Shown one piece after another: positions 31,583 to 40,328 of a stretch of 61,812 bases of DNA. Within the stretch, counting starts at the first letter, position 1. Every line of letters begins with the position of its first letter. The translations under genes were made by a program, and so were the position numbers. The notes beneath the pieces are model-generated. The model made no database searches and was not told the DNA's origin. It saw only the letters and a program-made list of their open reading frames with translations. Origin of the DNA: a virus; IMG/VR virus record IMGVR_UViG_3300037264_006254, positions 1 to 61,812 of that record; one strand, 5' to 3'.

Positions 31583-33328
31583 TTACTTGAGAAGCATCTT
31601 CAAGCGATCACGGTCGCGAACGACCTCCTCCAAATTTTCACGCTTTTCCGCTAGCAGCTCGAACACCCGGTCTTCCATCGTGTCCTGGGTGACCACATCG
31701 ATGTAGAGAAGCGTCTTGGCCTGCTGGCCGTAACCGCCGATGCGGGCCTTAACCTGCTCAAACTCGATATTCGAGGTCGGGCGGTTGAGGAAGATCATGA
31801 TGGAAGAGCGGTTGAGAGTGATGCCCTCACCACCTGCCTTCGACTGAAGGAGCATAACGCGAAGTTGTCCCTCCTGAAAGCGGGCCATGAACTCCTCGCG
31901 CTCATCCGTGTTGATTCCTCCGTGAATCGCGCCGAAGGGGATCTTTGCCTTCTCGAGACGCGCCTCAGCAAGCTTGAGAAGCTTACGACTGGGACTGACA
32001 ACCACCACGGGCTCTGCCGTGTCGATATCGCTGAGCCCATCCATGAAAACGTCGAGCTTTGAGCTGGGATCGGTCAGGTCGACCGACCCATCCTCCTCGC
32101 CGGGGGCGAAGGACGCGCTGGCGAGCTGAAGCAGGCGGGTCATCTTGGTCAGTGGGTTCCAGCCGACAACCTCCTCACCGTTCTCCATCTCAGCCAGGAG
32201 CTCGTCGCGCATCTTGTTGTACGCCTTGCGCTCCTTCGGTGTGAGCTCTACATCCCAGCGTTCCCATACCTCAGGCACACTGAGACCGACCTCCTTCTGG
32301 GTACGCCGCATCATCCGAACGTCCAGGGTCTTCCGTAGCTCCGCCTCATTGGCGGGGTTGAGACCGACAACTTGAAGCCCACCAAAGACGTTCCAAGTGA
32401 GCGCGCAGTAGCGGTCGAGGTACTTGGAACGGGCCGGCCACTCCGTCGGGTCGATGAAGTGGAGGATACTCCAGAGGTCATCCGGTGCCTTGGCGATCGG
32501 CGTGCCGGTGAGCGCCCAACGACGACGAGCCTTGGCGCTCGCGGCCCAGGTAGCGCGGGTCTGCTTGGCCTTCGGGCTCTTCATTCGGTGCGCCTCATCG
32601 GCGATGACGAGACCCCACTCGCGATTGAGTTCCTTCGTTTCCTTCTCCTTGTCGGAGAGGCGGACTGAGCCATAGGGTGCGAGTCGACTGTGGAGGCGAA
32701 CTGATTCCCAGTTCATGATAACGACGTCGAGCTCCTCGGCGTCCAATGCGACAAAGATCTTGCGACGAACGCTGATGCTGCCCTTGACCACAGCCACACG
32801 AAGGCTGGGCGCCCACTTGTTGAGTTCTCGCTTCCAGCTATTCTTGACAGAGTTGGGTGCGATGACAAGAACGGGGCCAAGATCGTCGGCGGCGTGAAGG
32901 TCGCGCATGGCGACGGCGGCCTGAATGGTCTTGCCCAACCGCATCTCGTCAGCGAGAAGTCCGCTGTTGACAGTCTTGAACCACTCGGTTCCAATCCGTT
33001 GGAATGGCTCTTGGTTTGGATCACCGGGAACGTCACCGGCGGTGCGAAGCGCGAGGGCCGGTGCGATCCACCGATCACGGTCTTCCTTGGCCCAGGTGGT
33101 GAGTTGTGGGCCAATACGAAGCCGATCATTGAAGATACCACGAAGAGCGTGGCAGGCAACCCACGAAAGTGGGACGCGCCAAGTTGAGGACTCACCGTGC
33201 CAGCGAGTGCCGGGCACCATCTTGACCTTCTCCTTGTCGGAGAAGTCGGACCAGATGACGATCTCGTCCGGGCTGAACTGGCCGGGCGTGTACCGCTCGA
33301 TGCTGATCTGTCCGGGAAGGCCGGTCAC
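31583..33328 (-). CDS. SNF2-type superfamily 2 DNA helicase/translocase
   Basis: A 581-residue SF2 ATPase. Motif I is ADEMRLGKT, motif II ADEAHRMK, motif III ALTGTPIAKA, and the C-terminal domain carries LLQSKAGGEGITL (motif V) and QVKARIGGYGQQ (motif VI). It is the compact SNF2 form without an accessory domain, as in phage helicases. Motif VI has GG where SNF2 proteins usually keep an Arg finger (AR-x-x-R-x-GQ); the first Arg is kept. The start is GTG 33328, overlapping the upstream stop (GTGA); ATG 33337 is the alternative. Probably remodels forks or recombination intermediates. Confidence 0.85.
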   Translation of the reverse strand: MTGLPGQISIERYTPGQFSPDEIVIWSDFSDKEKVKMVPGTRWHGESSTWRVPLSWVACHALRGIFNDRLRIGPQLTTWAKEDRDRWIAPALALRTAGDVPGDPNQEPFQRIGTEWFKTVNSGLLADEMRLGKTIQAAVAMRDLHAADDLGPVLVIAPNSVKNSWKRELNKWAPSLRVAVVKGSISVRRKIFVALDAEELDVVIMNWESVRLHSRLAPYGSVRLSDKEKETKELNREWGLVIADEAHRMKSPKAKQTRATWAASAKARRRWALTGTPIAKAPDDLWSILHFIDPTEWPARSKYLDRYCALTWNVFGGLQVVGLNPANEAELRKTLDVRMMRRTQKEVGLSVPEVWERWDVELTPKERKAYNKMRDELLAEMENGEEVVGWNPLTKMTRLLQLASASFAPGEEDGSVDLTDPSSKLDVFMDGLSDIDTAEPVVVVSPSRKLLKLAEARLEKAKIPFGAIHGGINTDEREEFMARFQEGQLRVMLLQSKAGGEGITLNRSSIMIFLNRPTSNIEFEQVKARIGGYGQQAKTLLYIDVVTQDTMEDRVFELLAEKRENLEEVVRDRDRLKMLLK

Positions 33329-33540
33329 TGGTGGCATTCCGGGCGACCGCAAGAGGCCGTGATGCGACCGATATCGGCCGGGGTGGCATCAACGACCTCA
33401 CGCTCACACCAGCAGGTGACCTTAAGTGTGGCCTTGGGCTCACGTCGCTTGTGGGCGCCAGCGGTGCTGGTGATCGTGTCAGCGGCGAGAGTCGCGGTTG
33501 AGCTGATGCGACTGGCGTTGTGACGTGAGCGCAGCTTCAT
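33325..33540 (-). CDS. Small Cys-containing hypothetical protein
   Basis: A 71-residue protein. ATG 33540 overlaps the upstream stop (TGATG). It has a CWC pair and a C-terminal CGRPECH, a possible zinc knuckle, after a Ser/Thr/Arg-rich N-terminus. Unknown function. Confidence 0.5.
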   Translation of the reverse strand: MKLRSRHNASRISSTATLAADTITSTAGAHKRREPKATLKVTCWCEREVVDATPADIGRITASCGRPECHQ

Positions 33541-33680
33541 CAGAGGGCCCAAGCCGGTTCACCTGAGTAATCCGTGACCTCGAGGGGACAGAGACCGCCA
33601 CCGGGATAGCCGTGACCGAGCGCATCGCAGATGTTGCAAGTCGGGCCCCACGTACGCGGTGACGGCCGGTGCTCAGTCAT
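33540..33680 (-). CDS. Very small zinc-ribbon-like protein
   Basis: A 46-residue protein (MTEHRPSPRTWGPTCNICDAL ...) with C-x2-C and a further Cys (GGGLCPLEV). ATG 33680 lies inside the 3' end of the upstream gene, and its stop overlaps the next start, so it is translationally coupled on both sides. Confidence 0.55.
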   Translation of the reverse strand: MTEHRPSPRTWGPTCNICDALGHGYPGGGLCPLEVTDYSGEPAWAL

Positions 33681-33912
33681 CGCGATCGGCCTCCCGTTGG
33701 GCGGCCGCGGCGGGGTGGCACCGATGCTGCACCGCTGCGCGCGTCGCCCGTTCTCGAGTCGGGTAGCCGATCTCGAACTCGTGGCCGTAGCCCCAACAAC
33801 CGTCGCATTCGATGATCCAGAGACCGCCGCGTGCGAGCCACGCATCCTGGTGATAGCGGACGAGCGTGACTTCGGTGGGGATATATGGGCCGGTGCCACG
33901 CATCTTGGTCAT
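33673..33912 (-). CDS. Small hypothetical protein
   Basis: A 79-residue protein with GGGAGG upstream of ATG 33912. Contains ECDGCWGYGHEF and a later RCHP, a possible metal site, and a WIIEC strand. The N-terminal extension of the open frame is noncoding. Unknown function. Confidence 0.55.
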   Translation of the reverse strand: MTKMRGTGPYIPTEVTLVRYHQDAWLARGGLWIIECDGCWGYGHEFEIGYPTRERATRAAVQHRCHPAAAAQREADRDD

Positions 33913-33992
33913 CGTCGTGCCTCCCTTGCTTGCTGCCATGCCCGCCCATCCCAACCTTCTTCGTAGTACTCTTCTTCGATCGCTGCTTCCAT
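33909..33992 (-). CDS. 27-residue micro-ORF at the head of a transcript
   Basis: Encodes MEAAIEEEYYEEGWDGRAWQ... ending REARR. It has a fair ribosome binding site (AGGAGCATCAC-ATG), lies 43 bases after an extended -10 box and overlaps the next gene as ATGA. An acidic N-terminal half and basic C-terminal half. May be a leader peptide or a real small protein. Confidence 0.45.
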   Translation of the reverse strand: MEAAIEEEYYEEGWDGRAWQQAREARR

Positions 33993-34034
33993 GTGATGCT
34001 CCTGGTAGTTGCGGCTTCTGTAGCCGATGCCACC

Positions 34035-34043
34035 ATTGTATCA
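34035..34043 (-). promoter_or_regulatory. Extended -10 promoter TGATACAAT
   Basis: TGATACAAT on the minus strand, within AGTGTGATACAATGG, overlapping the stop of the reductase gene and facing the small genes and helicase. The same word recurs before the genes at 43,436, 50,854 and, on the other strand, 57,551. Confidence 0.55.
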
Positions 34044-36086
34044 CACTTGGAGGGTCAGCTGTTTCAACTTCAACGGCGTGGGGCCTGAGATCTCACAGGT
34101 GTCGTTGTTGCAGAAGAGCTCACCGGCCGCATCCTCACCGTGGCGGTAGACGTCGGTCAAGCGCAGCCTCTCGAGGCCCTCCGTGGTGCTCTCCCAGGTC
34201 TCTTCCGTGATCGACTCATACGGCATCTGCGCGTACGCCCCACCCTCTAGGATCGGCAGGAAGGACATCGACTTGAGCTGGCCGTCGAAGCTTCGCAGGA
34301 GCGGGCCGAGCTGATTCTTCTCGTCCTCACGGAATGTGAAGGTGGCTGAGACCTGGTTGTCCGCCCAGTGGCGTTGCATCAACGCGGCGAGGGCGACCTT
34401 CTCCCAGACCGATACCTCTTTGCTGGAGCGGCCGGCCGGGCCACGAGTCGGGAAGGACACGACGACCGTGTTGTCTGGGTCCATGACGTCGGGCTCGATG
34501 TGGTATCCCGCTGCCTTGATGGCGCTGAGCACGAGCTCGTCCTGGCGAAAGCGCTGGCGACGAATGTAGGTCGACTCCTCCGGCCAGTGAACGCCCGGCC
34601 ACACGCCTGCCAAGAGAGAAACCGTCCCCGACGGTTTCACACTCGTCGTCTTGATCGACTCACGAACACCGAGCCACTCCGAGTAGCGCCGGTCGCGCTC
34701 CTGCACGGCGTCGTATCCCACATCCATCCACTCCCGCAGCTCCGTCCACCCGTTTCGCTCAGCGAACAGTGCGACGCCGGAAGCGGAGCAGCCGATCCGG
34801 CGGTTGCGCGCCATGACCTCATTTGTCTCCGGCCAATGCGTCGGCAGCAGGGTCACTGCCTTCGCGTAGAGGTATGCGTGCTTCAAGGTGGCGACGTAGT
34901 CGTTCAGGTTCTCACAGTTGGTCGGGAACGTCTCGACGAGGGTGCAACACTCATCCGCCTCGAGCGACTGCTCGCCACACGGATTCGTTCCGACGACGCG
35001 GTGGTCTACCCCGGTCGGGGCGTCGCCGAGTCTGCCGTGAGAGCGCGCCAGGTCAAGGAAGATGAGACCAGGCTCACCGTTCAGGGCGATGGACTCGATG
35101 AGGTGATCGTGATCAGTGCCGACGGCCGTGATGACGGAGTTGTTGGACAGGAACGCCCACCCATCCGGGCCGCAGCGGTCCGGGTTGACCTCTGGGTCCT
35201 TGAGGTGGAGGAACTCCTCGTTGTCGACCGGGCCGAGTGCGATCTCTGCTGATCTGCGAACGTTGCCGGCGACGACGCACTTGCCGATCAGGTTCATGAT
35301 GTCCGTGATGTCCGTGACCGTCAGAGTCTCGCCGGCGCGATGCTCAAACAATGAGGTGATCGACTCGTGGAGGCGCTTCAGCGGGCCGGGACCGGAGGCG
35401 GTGCCGCCGAAGCCTCGGATCGGCTCGCCGGCCGGCCGAATGTCACCGTAGTCGAAGATCGGAAGACCGTGCCCATTCGTGAGATATGCGCGAAGCAGCT
35501 GGTCGACACTGGCGGTCCAACCCTCGCGTGAGTCCGCGATGACCGTGGTCTCGAACTGGCGTACCGGCTTTTGGATCATGAGCTTTCCCGCGCCATCCAC
35601 GTCAAAGCCGACACCGATGCCGAGCATGCTCATCTCCATCAGCCTGGTGAAGGGCCGGGTGGGCACGCGCGGGCCAAGGTGTGCGGTGCTCACGAACGCA
35701 CAGTTCTGCAGCGCGGCGCTACCGTTCTTGCTGATGAACTCCGTGCCCATCATCCAAAGGCCGCGACCCGGTGGAAGCCACTTGAAGTTGAACATGCGGT
35801 CGAACGCGTCCTCCGCGCTTCGCGCCGCCTTCACGCCATTCCACGGCGTTCGATTCTTCGCGCAGTGGTCCTTCAGGATGGAGTAGTAGCCCTCGACCAC
35901 GCGACGGCAGGTCTCATGCCACCGCTCCTTGGTTCCGTTGGCCTTGAGTCGCGAGTACTTGGCGAGGTATGTGAGCTCACCGAGTGTGTTGCCGCCGCCG
36001 GTTGGGAAGCCCCAATGAACGGCCTTGCGTGCGTATCCCTGGACGAAGTCGTCGGACAGATTGAACGAGAGATGCTCAGCAGGCAC
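34041..36086 (-). CDS. Class II (B12-dependent) ribonucleoside-triphosphate reductase
   Basis: A 681-residue monomeric adenosylcobalamin-dependent ribonucleotide reductase. Visible motifs are QNCAFVST (N-terminal redox Cys), CVVAGNVRRSAEI, NPCGEQSLE with the catalytic Cys near residue 369, VKPSGTVSLL, and a C-terminal CNNDTCEIS Cys pair that is re-reduced by thioredoxin. It makes dNTPs from NTPs without oxygen limits but requires host cobalamin. Starts at GTG 36086 with AAGAGGATCC upstream. No separate small subunit is expected or seen. Confidence 0.93.
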   Translation of the reverse strand: MPAEHLSFNLSDDFVQGYARKAVHWGFPTGGGNTLGELTYLAKYSRLKANGTKERWHETCRRVVEGYYSILKDHCAKNRTPWNGVKAARSAEDAFDRMFNFKWLPPGRGLWMMGTEFISKNGSAALQNCAFVSTAHLGPRVPTRPFTRLMEMSMLGIGVGFDVDGAGKLMIQKPVRQFETTVIADSREGWTASVDQLLRAYLTNGHGLPIFDYGDIRPAGEPIRGFGGTASGPGPLKRLHESITSLFEHRAGETLTVTDITDIMNLIGKCVVAGNVRRSAEIALGPVDNEEFLHLKDPEVNPDRCGPDGWAFLSNNSVITAVGTDHDHLIESIALNGEPGLIFLDLARSHGRLGDAPTGVDHRVVGTNPCGEQSLEADECCTLVETFPTNCENLNDYVATLKHAYLYAKAVTLLPTHWPETNEVMARNRRIGCSASGVALFAERNGWTELREWMDVGYDAVQERDRRYSEWLGVRESIKTTSVKPSGTVSLLAGVWPGVHWPEESTYIRRQRFRQDELVLSAIKAAGYHIEPDVMDPDNTVVVSFPTRGPAGRSSKEVSVWEKVALAALMQRHWADNQVSATFTFREDEKNQLGPLLRSFDGQLKSMSFLPILEGGAYAQMPYESITEETWESTTEGLERLRLTDVYRHGEDAAGELFCNNDTCEISGPTPLKLKQLTLQV

Positions 36087-36125
36087 GGATCCTCTTAGGA
36101 TTTTGGGGCGGGAAAGGTTCTGATC

Positions 36126-36707
36126 TTACAGCAGCTGTGTCTGGGCAATCCCGCACGTTGCGAAGAACTCGGCAGTTCGTTGAGGTTCCCGGTCTCGGTC
36201 AGCCTCAGTAATGCGATACACGACGCGAATGAGCCCACTGTTGGAGAGATTCTTCGCGCACCCGAAACACGGGCAGCTGGTTACGTACGCCGTTCCGCCG
36301 ATGAGACACTTATGATCAGCGAACACCAAGGCGTTGACCTCAGAGTGAACAGACACACAATCATCATACGAAAGTGAGCCGCCGGTCTTTGCTCGCTCAC
36401 AGAAGGTATCGCAGGTCTCATTTGCGTCGAGCAATCGCTTGGCGCCGATTCGTTCGTACTCAACACGAAAACCGCCCGGCGGTCCGTTATAGCCGGCGGC
36501 AATGAGCTGATTGTCCACGGACACGAGCACACAACCTGCTCGGCGCCGCACACAGCGACTACGAAGCGCGATGGTGTCGGCCACGGCCATCCACGTCTCA
36601 TCCCAAGTCGGTCTTAGCGACACTTGAGCCGGCTCTTGCTCGGTTCCGTCAGGGTTCATGTGGTCGTGGTGCATAGGAAGTCGTCTTACAGAATCTTCGT
36701 CGGCCAT
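36126..36707 (-). CDS. dCMP deaminase
   Basis: A 193-residue zinc deaminase with HSEVNAL and SCPCFGCAKNL, the H-x-E ... P-C-x2-C site of the dCMP deaminase family, plus the usual RSRCVRRRAGCVLV and GYNGPPGG segments. Converts dCMP to dUMP for thymidylate synthesis. Oddity: residues 12-24 read MHHDHMNPDGTEQ, nearly the same as a stretch in the unrelated methyltransferase at 48,097-48,789. The start at ATG 36707 has GGGAGCAGCGACG upstream. Confidence 0.9.
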   Translation of the reverse strand: MADEDSVRRLPMHHDHMNPDGTEQEPAQVSLRPTWDETWMAVADTIALRSRCVRRRAGCVLVSVDNQLIAAGYNGPPGGFRVEYERIGAKRLLDANETCDTFCERAKTGGSLSYDDCVSVHSEVNALVFADHKCLIGGTAYVTSCPCFGCAKNLSNSGLIRVVYRITEADRDREPQRTAEFFATCGIAQTQLL

Positions 36708-36862
36708 CGTCGCTGCTCCCAGAGTGAGGTGCGTACGCGTAGAGAGGTGAACGTCCGTTCGATCTTGATCAGGCCCTGCACCAGTGTGGCACGAAGGAAC
36801 CTACGCTGCCAGGGCGTGTGAATGACTTGTGTGACCTTATCTGACTCATTCGCTACATCCAT
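36686..36862 (-). CDS. Small basic hypothetical protein
   Basis: A 58-residue basic protein (MDVANESDKVTQVIHTPWQR ... RRWPTKIL) that fills the gap between the resolvase and the deaminase. ATG 36862 lies inside the end of the resolvase gene, and the 3' end overlaps the deaminase start by about 20 bases. Could be DNA or RNA binding; function unknown. Confidence 0.45.
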   Translation of the reverse strand: MDVANESDKVTQVIHTPWQRRFLRATLVQGLIKIERTFTSLRVRTSLWEQRRWPTKIL

Positions 36863-37316
36863 GATCCCCCAATCGAATGAGCTTATCCTTCGCCAGGCGA
36901 TAGCAAAGGTGTCGCATTGCATCGTTCGCGTGACCCTTGCCCTTGGTATGGTATCCCAACGTCTTCAGACGTGAGTCGGTAAACAGATTCATCACGTCGG
37001 ACGGCGCCTGCAGCGACATTGGCTCAACACCGTGAATTCGCGCGAGGTATCGGCAGACGCCAATCACCCCCAGAGCTTCCAATGATCCCGCGGTTGATGA
37101 CTTGATTGTCCGCATGGAGATGGTGAACCTCTCCACGATGAGAATCGTTAGCGGACCCCAAGCCTCGAGTGTGTTGTTCAACCAGTCTTCGAAGGACTCA
37201 GACTTCGCTTGATCCGCGTTCACACGGTGGACGACACCATTACTTGTCTCCGCCCACGCGAAGCCGGTGTGAGGGCCGGGGTCAACCGCGACGTAGAGTT
37301 GATTCACTTGCTCCAC
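36846..37316 (-). CDS. RuvC-like Holliday junction resolvase
   Basis: A 156-residue RNase H-fold protein. YVAVDPGPHTGFAWA (first Asp), ILIVERF (Glu), and GHANDAMRHLCY (last Asp) provide the D-E-D metal triad of RuvC-type resolvases. Resolves branched recombination or replication DNA before packaging. Its 5' end overlaps the DNA polymerase gene. Confidence 0.8.
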   Translation of the reverse strand: MEQVNQLYVAVDPGPHTGFAWAETSNGVVHRVNADQAKSESFEDWLNNTLEAWGPLTILIVERFTISMRTIKSSTAGSLEALGVIGVCRYLARIHGVEPMSLQAPSDVMNLFTDSRLKTLGYHTKGKGHANDAMRHLCYRLAKDKLIRLGDHGCSE

Positions 37317-39040
37317 CGGTCCATCGGCTGCGACGCGTCCACCGCGAGCGGAACCTTGAAGTTGGTGCGGTCTTCCATCGCGGGGATCGCGCGGGCACGC
37401 ATTTCGAAAGCCTCATCAGTCGGTACCTCCATGATAACTTCGTCGTGAACCGGCAAGCGCAGGGTCGGACCGAGCTCCACAAGATCAAGGTTGACCAATG
37501 CGCGCTTGAAGACGTCGGCAGCCGTGGCCTGGATCAGGAAGTTGACGCCGGCGTACAGCCGATCGTTGTCCACCACGAGCCGTCGGCCGAACGGCGTGCG
37601 AACCCACGCCTTGCCCTCTTCCTTCAGGCGACCGCGCATGACCTCCTCGAGATCATGCTGAAACTTGGTGGCGCCGGGAAACATGATCTCATACTTTTCA
37701 TAGAACGCCTTGCCCTCTGCCTCACTGATGCCGGCGGTCTGTGCGAACTTCCGCGACCCACCGCCGAACACACGGCAGAAGTTGGCGCTCTTCGTTACCT
37801 GATACTGAGCCCTCGAGGGCTCAGCGTCGCCGAGATCGTACACCTCTTGTGCGACGATCGTGTGAAGACTGTAGCCCGCCCGAATCCGTTCGATCATCTG
37901 CTCTTCATTGGCGAAGTGCGCGAACAGCCGCATCTCCACCTGCTCGAAGTCGATGCTGAGGAGCTTGTGATCGTCGCGCGGGATGAACGCGTTGCGAACG
38001 ACGTCACCGCGCGGGAGAGTCTGCAGCGCCGGTTCCGTGATCGACATGCGACCGGTTCGAGCGCCGACCTGGCGGATCATCATGTGAAGCACGTCACCGT
38101 CACGAAGCTCCAGGAAGTTCTTGAAGTACGTGTTCGCGATCTTCTGGGCCTTCCGTGTGTTGAGAACGGCGGCGGCGAGAGGGTGTTCGAGAGCCTCTAG
38201 CACCTCCATATCCAGGCGCAACGCACCGCCCGGAGTTCGGCTGGTGAGCTCCACCCCGTCCCGTGTCAACCGGCCGGTCACGTCCTTGTTGGAGCCGGGA
38301 TGGACGCCGTACTCTGACTGGCACCAGTGCTGCATCTGTTCGTGATATGCAATCAGGCGCTCGTACTTGGTCTCGCAGTACTCCACATCAATACGCGCGC
38401 CGGTCATCTCCATGCCGAACAGGACAGAGGAGGTGGCACGTTCGAGGTCGTACATGCTCTCCATGCCGAGCTCACGCACCTGAGGTATCATCAACTCCCA
38501 GAGCTGAGCCGAGAGGATCGCGTCAAGCGCACCGTACGCCCAATAGGCAGGCAACTCGATCGGGACGGTCTTCCACGTCCATTTGTTCTTGTTCATCGCC
38601 TCTTGCAGCATCGCCTCACCGGCGACTGCGTTCGGGTCGATGAGTCGGGCTGCCAGGTTCTTCAGGCCGAGTCGCTCATTCGGTGCGAGCAGGTGGGCCA
38701 GGAGCATGGTGTCGTGAACTTGGTCGGTACCGAGTGTGATGCCGGTGTACTGCGCGAGGTATCGCTGGTCGAACCTGACGTTGTGACCGACGATCGGTCC
38801 CTCATAGTCGCGCAAACACTCCTTGACCAGGCCCTTCCAATCGTCGAAGGGAATTGACCAACCCGTCTTGGCGTCGCCGAACTGCACGAGGCGAAGATTT
38901 TCTCTCCACCAAAAAAGCCCTTCTGTTTCGGTATCAAACCCCAAAACTGGACGTCGCTCTCCCAACCATCTCTTCATCATCATTGCGTCCTCAACACACG
39001 TCACAAGATGGACTTTGACATGCTCAAGTGGACTACCCAC
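37304..39040 (-). CDS. Family A DNA polymerase with 3'-5' exonuclease
   Basis: A 578-residue DNA polymerase. The exonuclease domain begins VLGFDTETEGL (about 32-42) with HNVRFDQRYL and YGALDAI. Polymerase motif A is SIDFEQVEMRLFAHF (about 362), motif B RAQYQVTKSANFCRVFGGG (about 413) and motif C LPVHDEVIMEV (about 530). No 5'-nuclease domain, as usual for phage PolA. In motif B the O-helix residue that is Phe or Tyr and governs dideoxy discrimination is Phe, and the later Tyr (Tyr766 of E. coli) is also Phe. Confidence 0.95.
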   Translation of the reverse strand: MGSPLEHVKVHLVTCVEDAMMMKRWLGERRPVLGFDTETEGLFWWRENLRLVQFGDAKTGWSIPFDDWKGLVKECLRDYEGPIVGHNVRFDQRYLAQYTGITLGTDQVHDTMLLAHLLAPNERLGLKNLAARLIDPNAVAGEAMLQEAMNKNKWTWKTVPIELPAYWAYGALDAILSAQLWELMIPQVRELGMESMYDLERATSSVLFGMEMTGARIDVEYCETKYERLIAYHEQMQHWCQSEYGVHPGSNKDVTGRLTRDGVELTSRTPGGALRLDMEVLEALEHPLAAAVLNTRKAQKIANTYFKNFLELRDGDVLHMMIRQVGARTGRMSITEPALQTLPRGDVVRNAFIPRDDHKLLSIDFEQVEMRLFAHFANEEQMIERIRAGYSLHTIVAQEVYDLGDAEPSRAQYQVTKSANFCRVFGGGSRKFAQTAGISEAEGKAFYEKYEIMFPGATKFQHDLEEVMRGRLKEEGKAWVRTPFGRRLVVDNDRLYAGVNFLIQATAADVFKRALVNLDLVELGPTLRLPVHDEVIMEVPTDEAFEMRARAIPAMEDRTNFKVPLAVDASQPMDRWSK

Positions 39041-40328
39041 GCTTCTTGATCAACTTCCGCACGGCATTGATTGCTTCTTCCGGTTCGTCGAGGCGCTGCT
39101 TGATGACCTCGAGAATGTCCGCCGGTGTGATCTTACCGCCCCGCAGGGCAGGCACTTCCGTGGGAAGCTGCGCCAACTCGAGCAGTTTGACGAGCTGGTC
39201 GTCGGTGAGGTATCCGATCTCCTCGACCACGTCAGCGCGACCGGGACGGATGAGTGCGGCGTCGAGAACGCTGATGTCGTTCGTGGTCATGATCGTGATG
39301 AGACCGTGTGGTGTGACGATCCCGTCGAGCGCGTTGAGCAGCGCGGACAGACTGATGCCCCGCGCCTTGTCATCACGAGTCTTGGCGCCGTGCACCACAT
39401 CGATGTCCTCGAGGAGAAGCAGACCCTTCGCCGGCACAGCGTTGACGATGTCGATGAGGTTTGCGTCACTGTCAAGTGAGCTAAGCGAGACGTAGTGAAC
39501 GTCGAGAGCAAAGTGGGTGCCGAGGGCGCGAGCCAGGCTGGTCTTACCGGTGCCGGGCGGCCCATGAAAGAGATACCCACGGTGCCAGGGAAGTCCGAGC
39601 ACGTCGTACCGCGCCTCATTATCGAAGAAATGTTGAAGGTCAGCGACGAGCCGTTCCTTCTGTTCTTCCGGGAGGACAACCGTCTTGAGATTTCGCTTCG
39701 GCAGGTCGGATCGTGTCTGCCAATCGCCCCATCGTGTCGTCATGAGCAGGCGTGGTTCGCGCTTCTTGACGAGCGTCAGGCTGAGTCGTTCGAGCTCACT
39801 GAGCACAGAGTCGCGGCCAGCAACGTCACGCGCGGTGAAGGTGATGATCTCTTCCTTGCGGGTGAGTGCAGTATTGGCGTCAGTTCGTGTAGTCTTGTCC
39901 TCTTGGTTGAGATTGATCTTGACCTTGTGGCCGGAGATGCTCACCGTCTGTTCCTTCGAGCCATCGAAGAAGACATGAAGAGACGACGGCGGCGGCTCTG
40001 GGCTGTCAAGCCACTCGGAAAGCGATGTTGTGCGGCTGCGGTAGCGAACTGCGATCGAGCGAAGCTTGCTCTCCGGCACCTGCTTCATGAGCCACTCACG
40101 CACAACGTCATAGAGCTCATCGTCGCCGGACACGGACACGACGAACTCAGTTTCGGTGCGACGCTGATCCGCGAACTGCTTGTAGGTCTTCCACGCTCCC
40201 AGCGCGACGAAGTACGCCGTGGCTCCGCGACGAACGTGCTTTGAGTACTTGCCATCGATTGCGGCGGAGATGAGAGAGTGAGGGAAGAAACTGACCGGGT
40301 TGCTCGACCCTTCGAGCGGGTTGCTCAC
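39033..40328 (-). CDS. BCS1-like AAA+ ATPase
   Basis: A 431-residue AAA protein. Residues about 45-225 resemble the BCS1 N-terminal domain (YFVALGAWKTYKQFADQR ... ITFTARDVAGRDSVLSEL). The AAA domain has HRGYLFHGPPGTGKTS (about 248), Walker B LLLLEDID, sensor TTND and the arginine-finger region ALIRPGR. BCS1 relatives in bacteria and phages are little studied. Here the gene lies between a thymidylate-synthase-family enzyme and the polymerase with 4-8 base overlaps, so it is probably expressed with replication proteins. No membrane segment is evident. Confidence 0.85.
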   Translation of the reverse strand: MSNPLEGSSNPVSFFPHSLISAAIDGKYSKHVRRGATAYFVALGAWKTYKQFADQRRTETEFVVSVSGDDELYDVVREWLMKQVPESKLRSIAVRYRSRTTSLSEWLDSPEPPPSSLHVFFDGSKEQTVSISGHKVKINLNQEDKTTRTDANTALTRKEEIITFTARDVAGRDSVLSELERLSLTLVKKREPRLLMTTRWGDWQTRSDLPKRNLKTVVLPEEQKERLVADLQHFFDNEARYDVLGLPWHRGYLFHGPPGTGKTSLARALGTHFALDVHYVSLSSLDSDANLIDIVNAVPAKGLLLLEDIDVVHGAKTRDDKARGISLSALLNALDGIVTPHGLITIMTTNDISVLDAALIRPGRADVVEEIGYLTDDQLVKLLELAQLPTEVPALRGGKITPADILEVIKQRLDEPEEAINAVRKLIKKRG

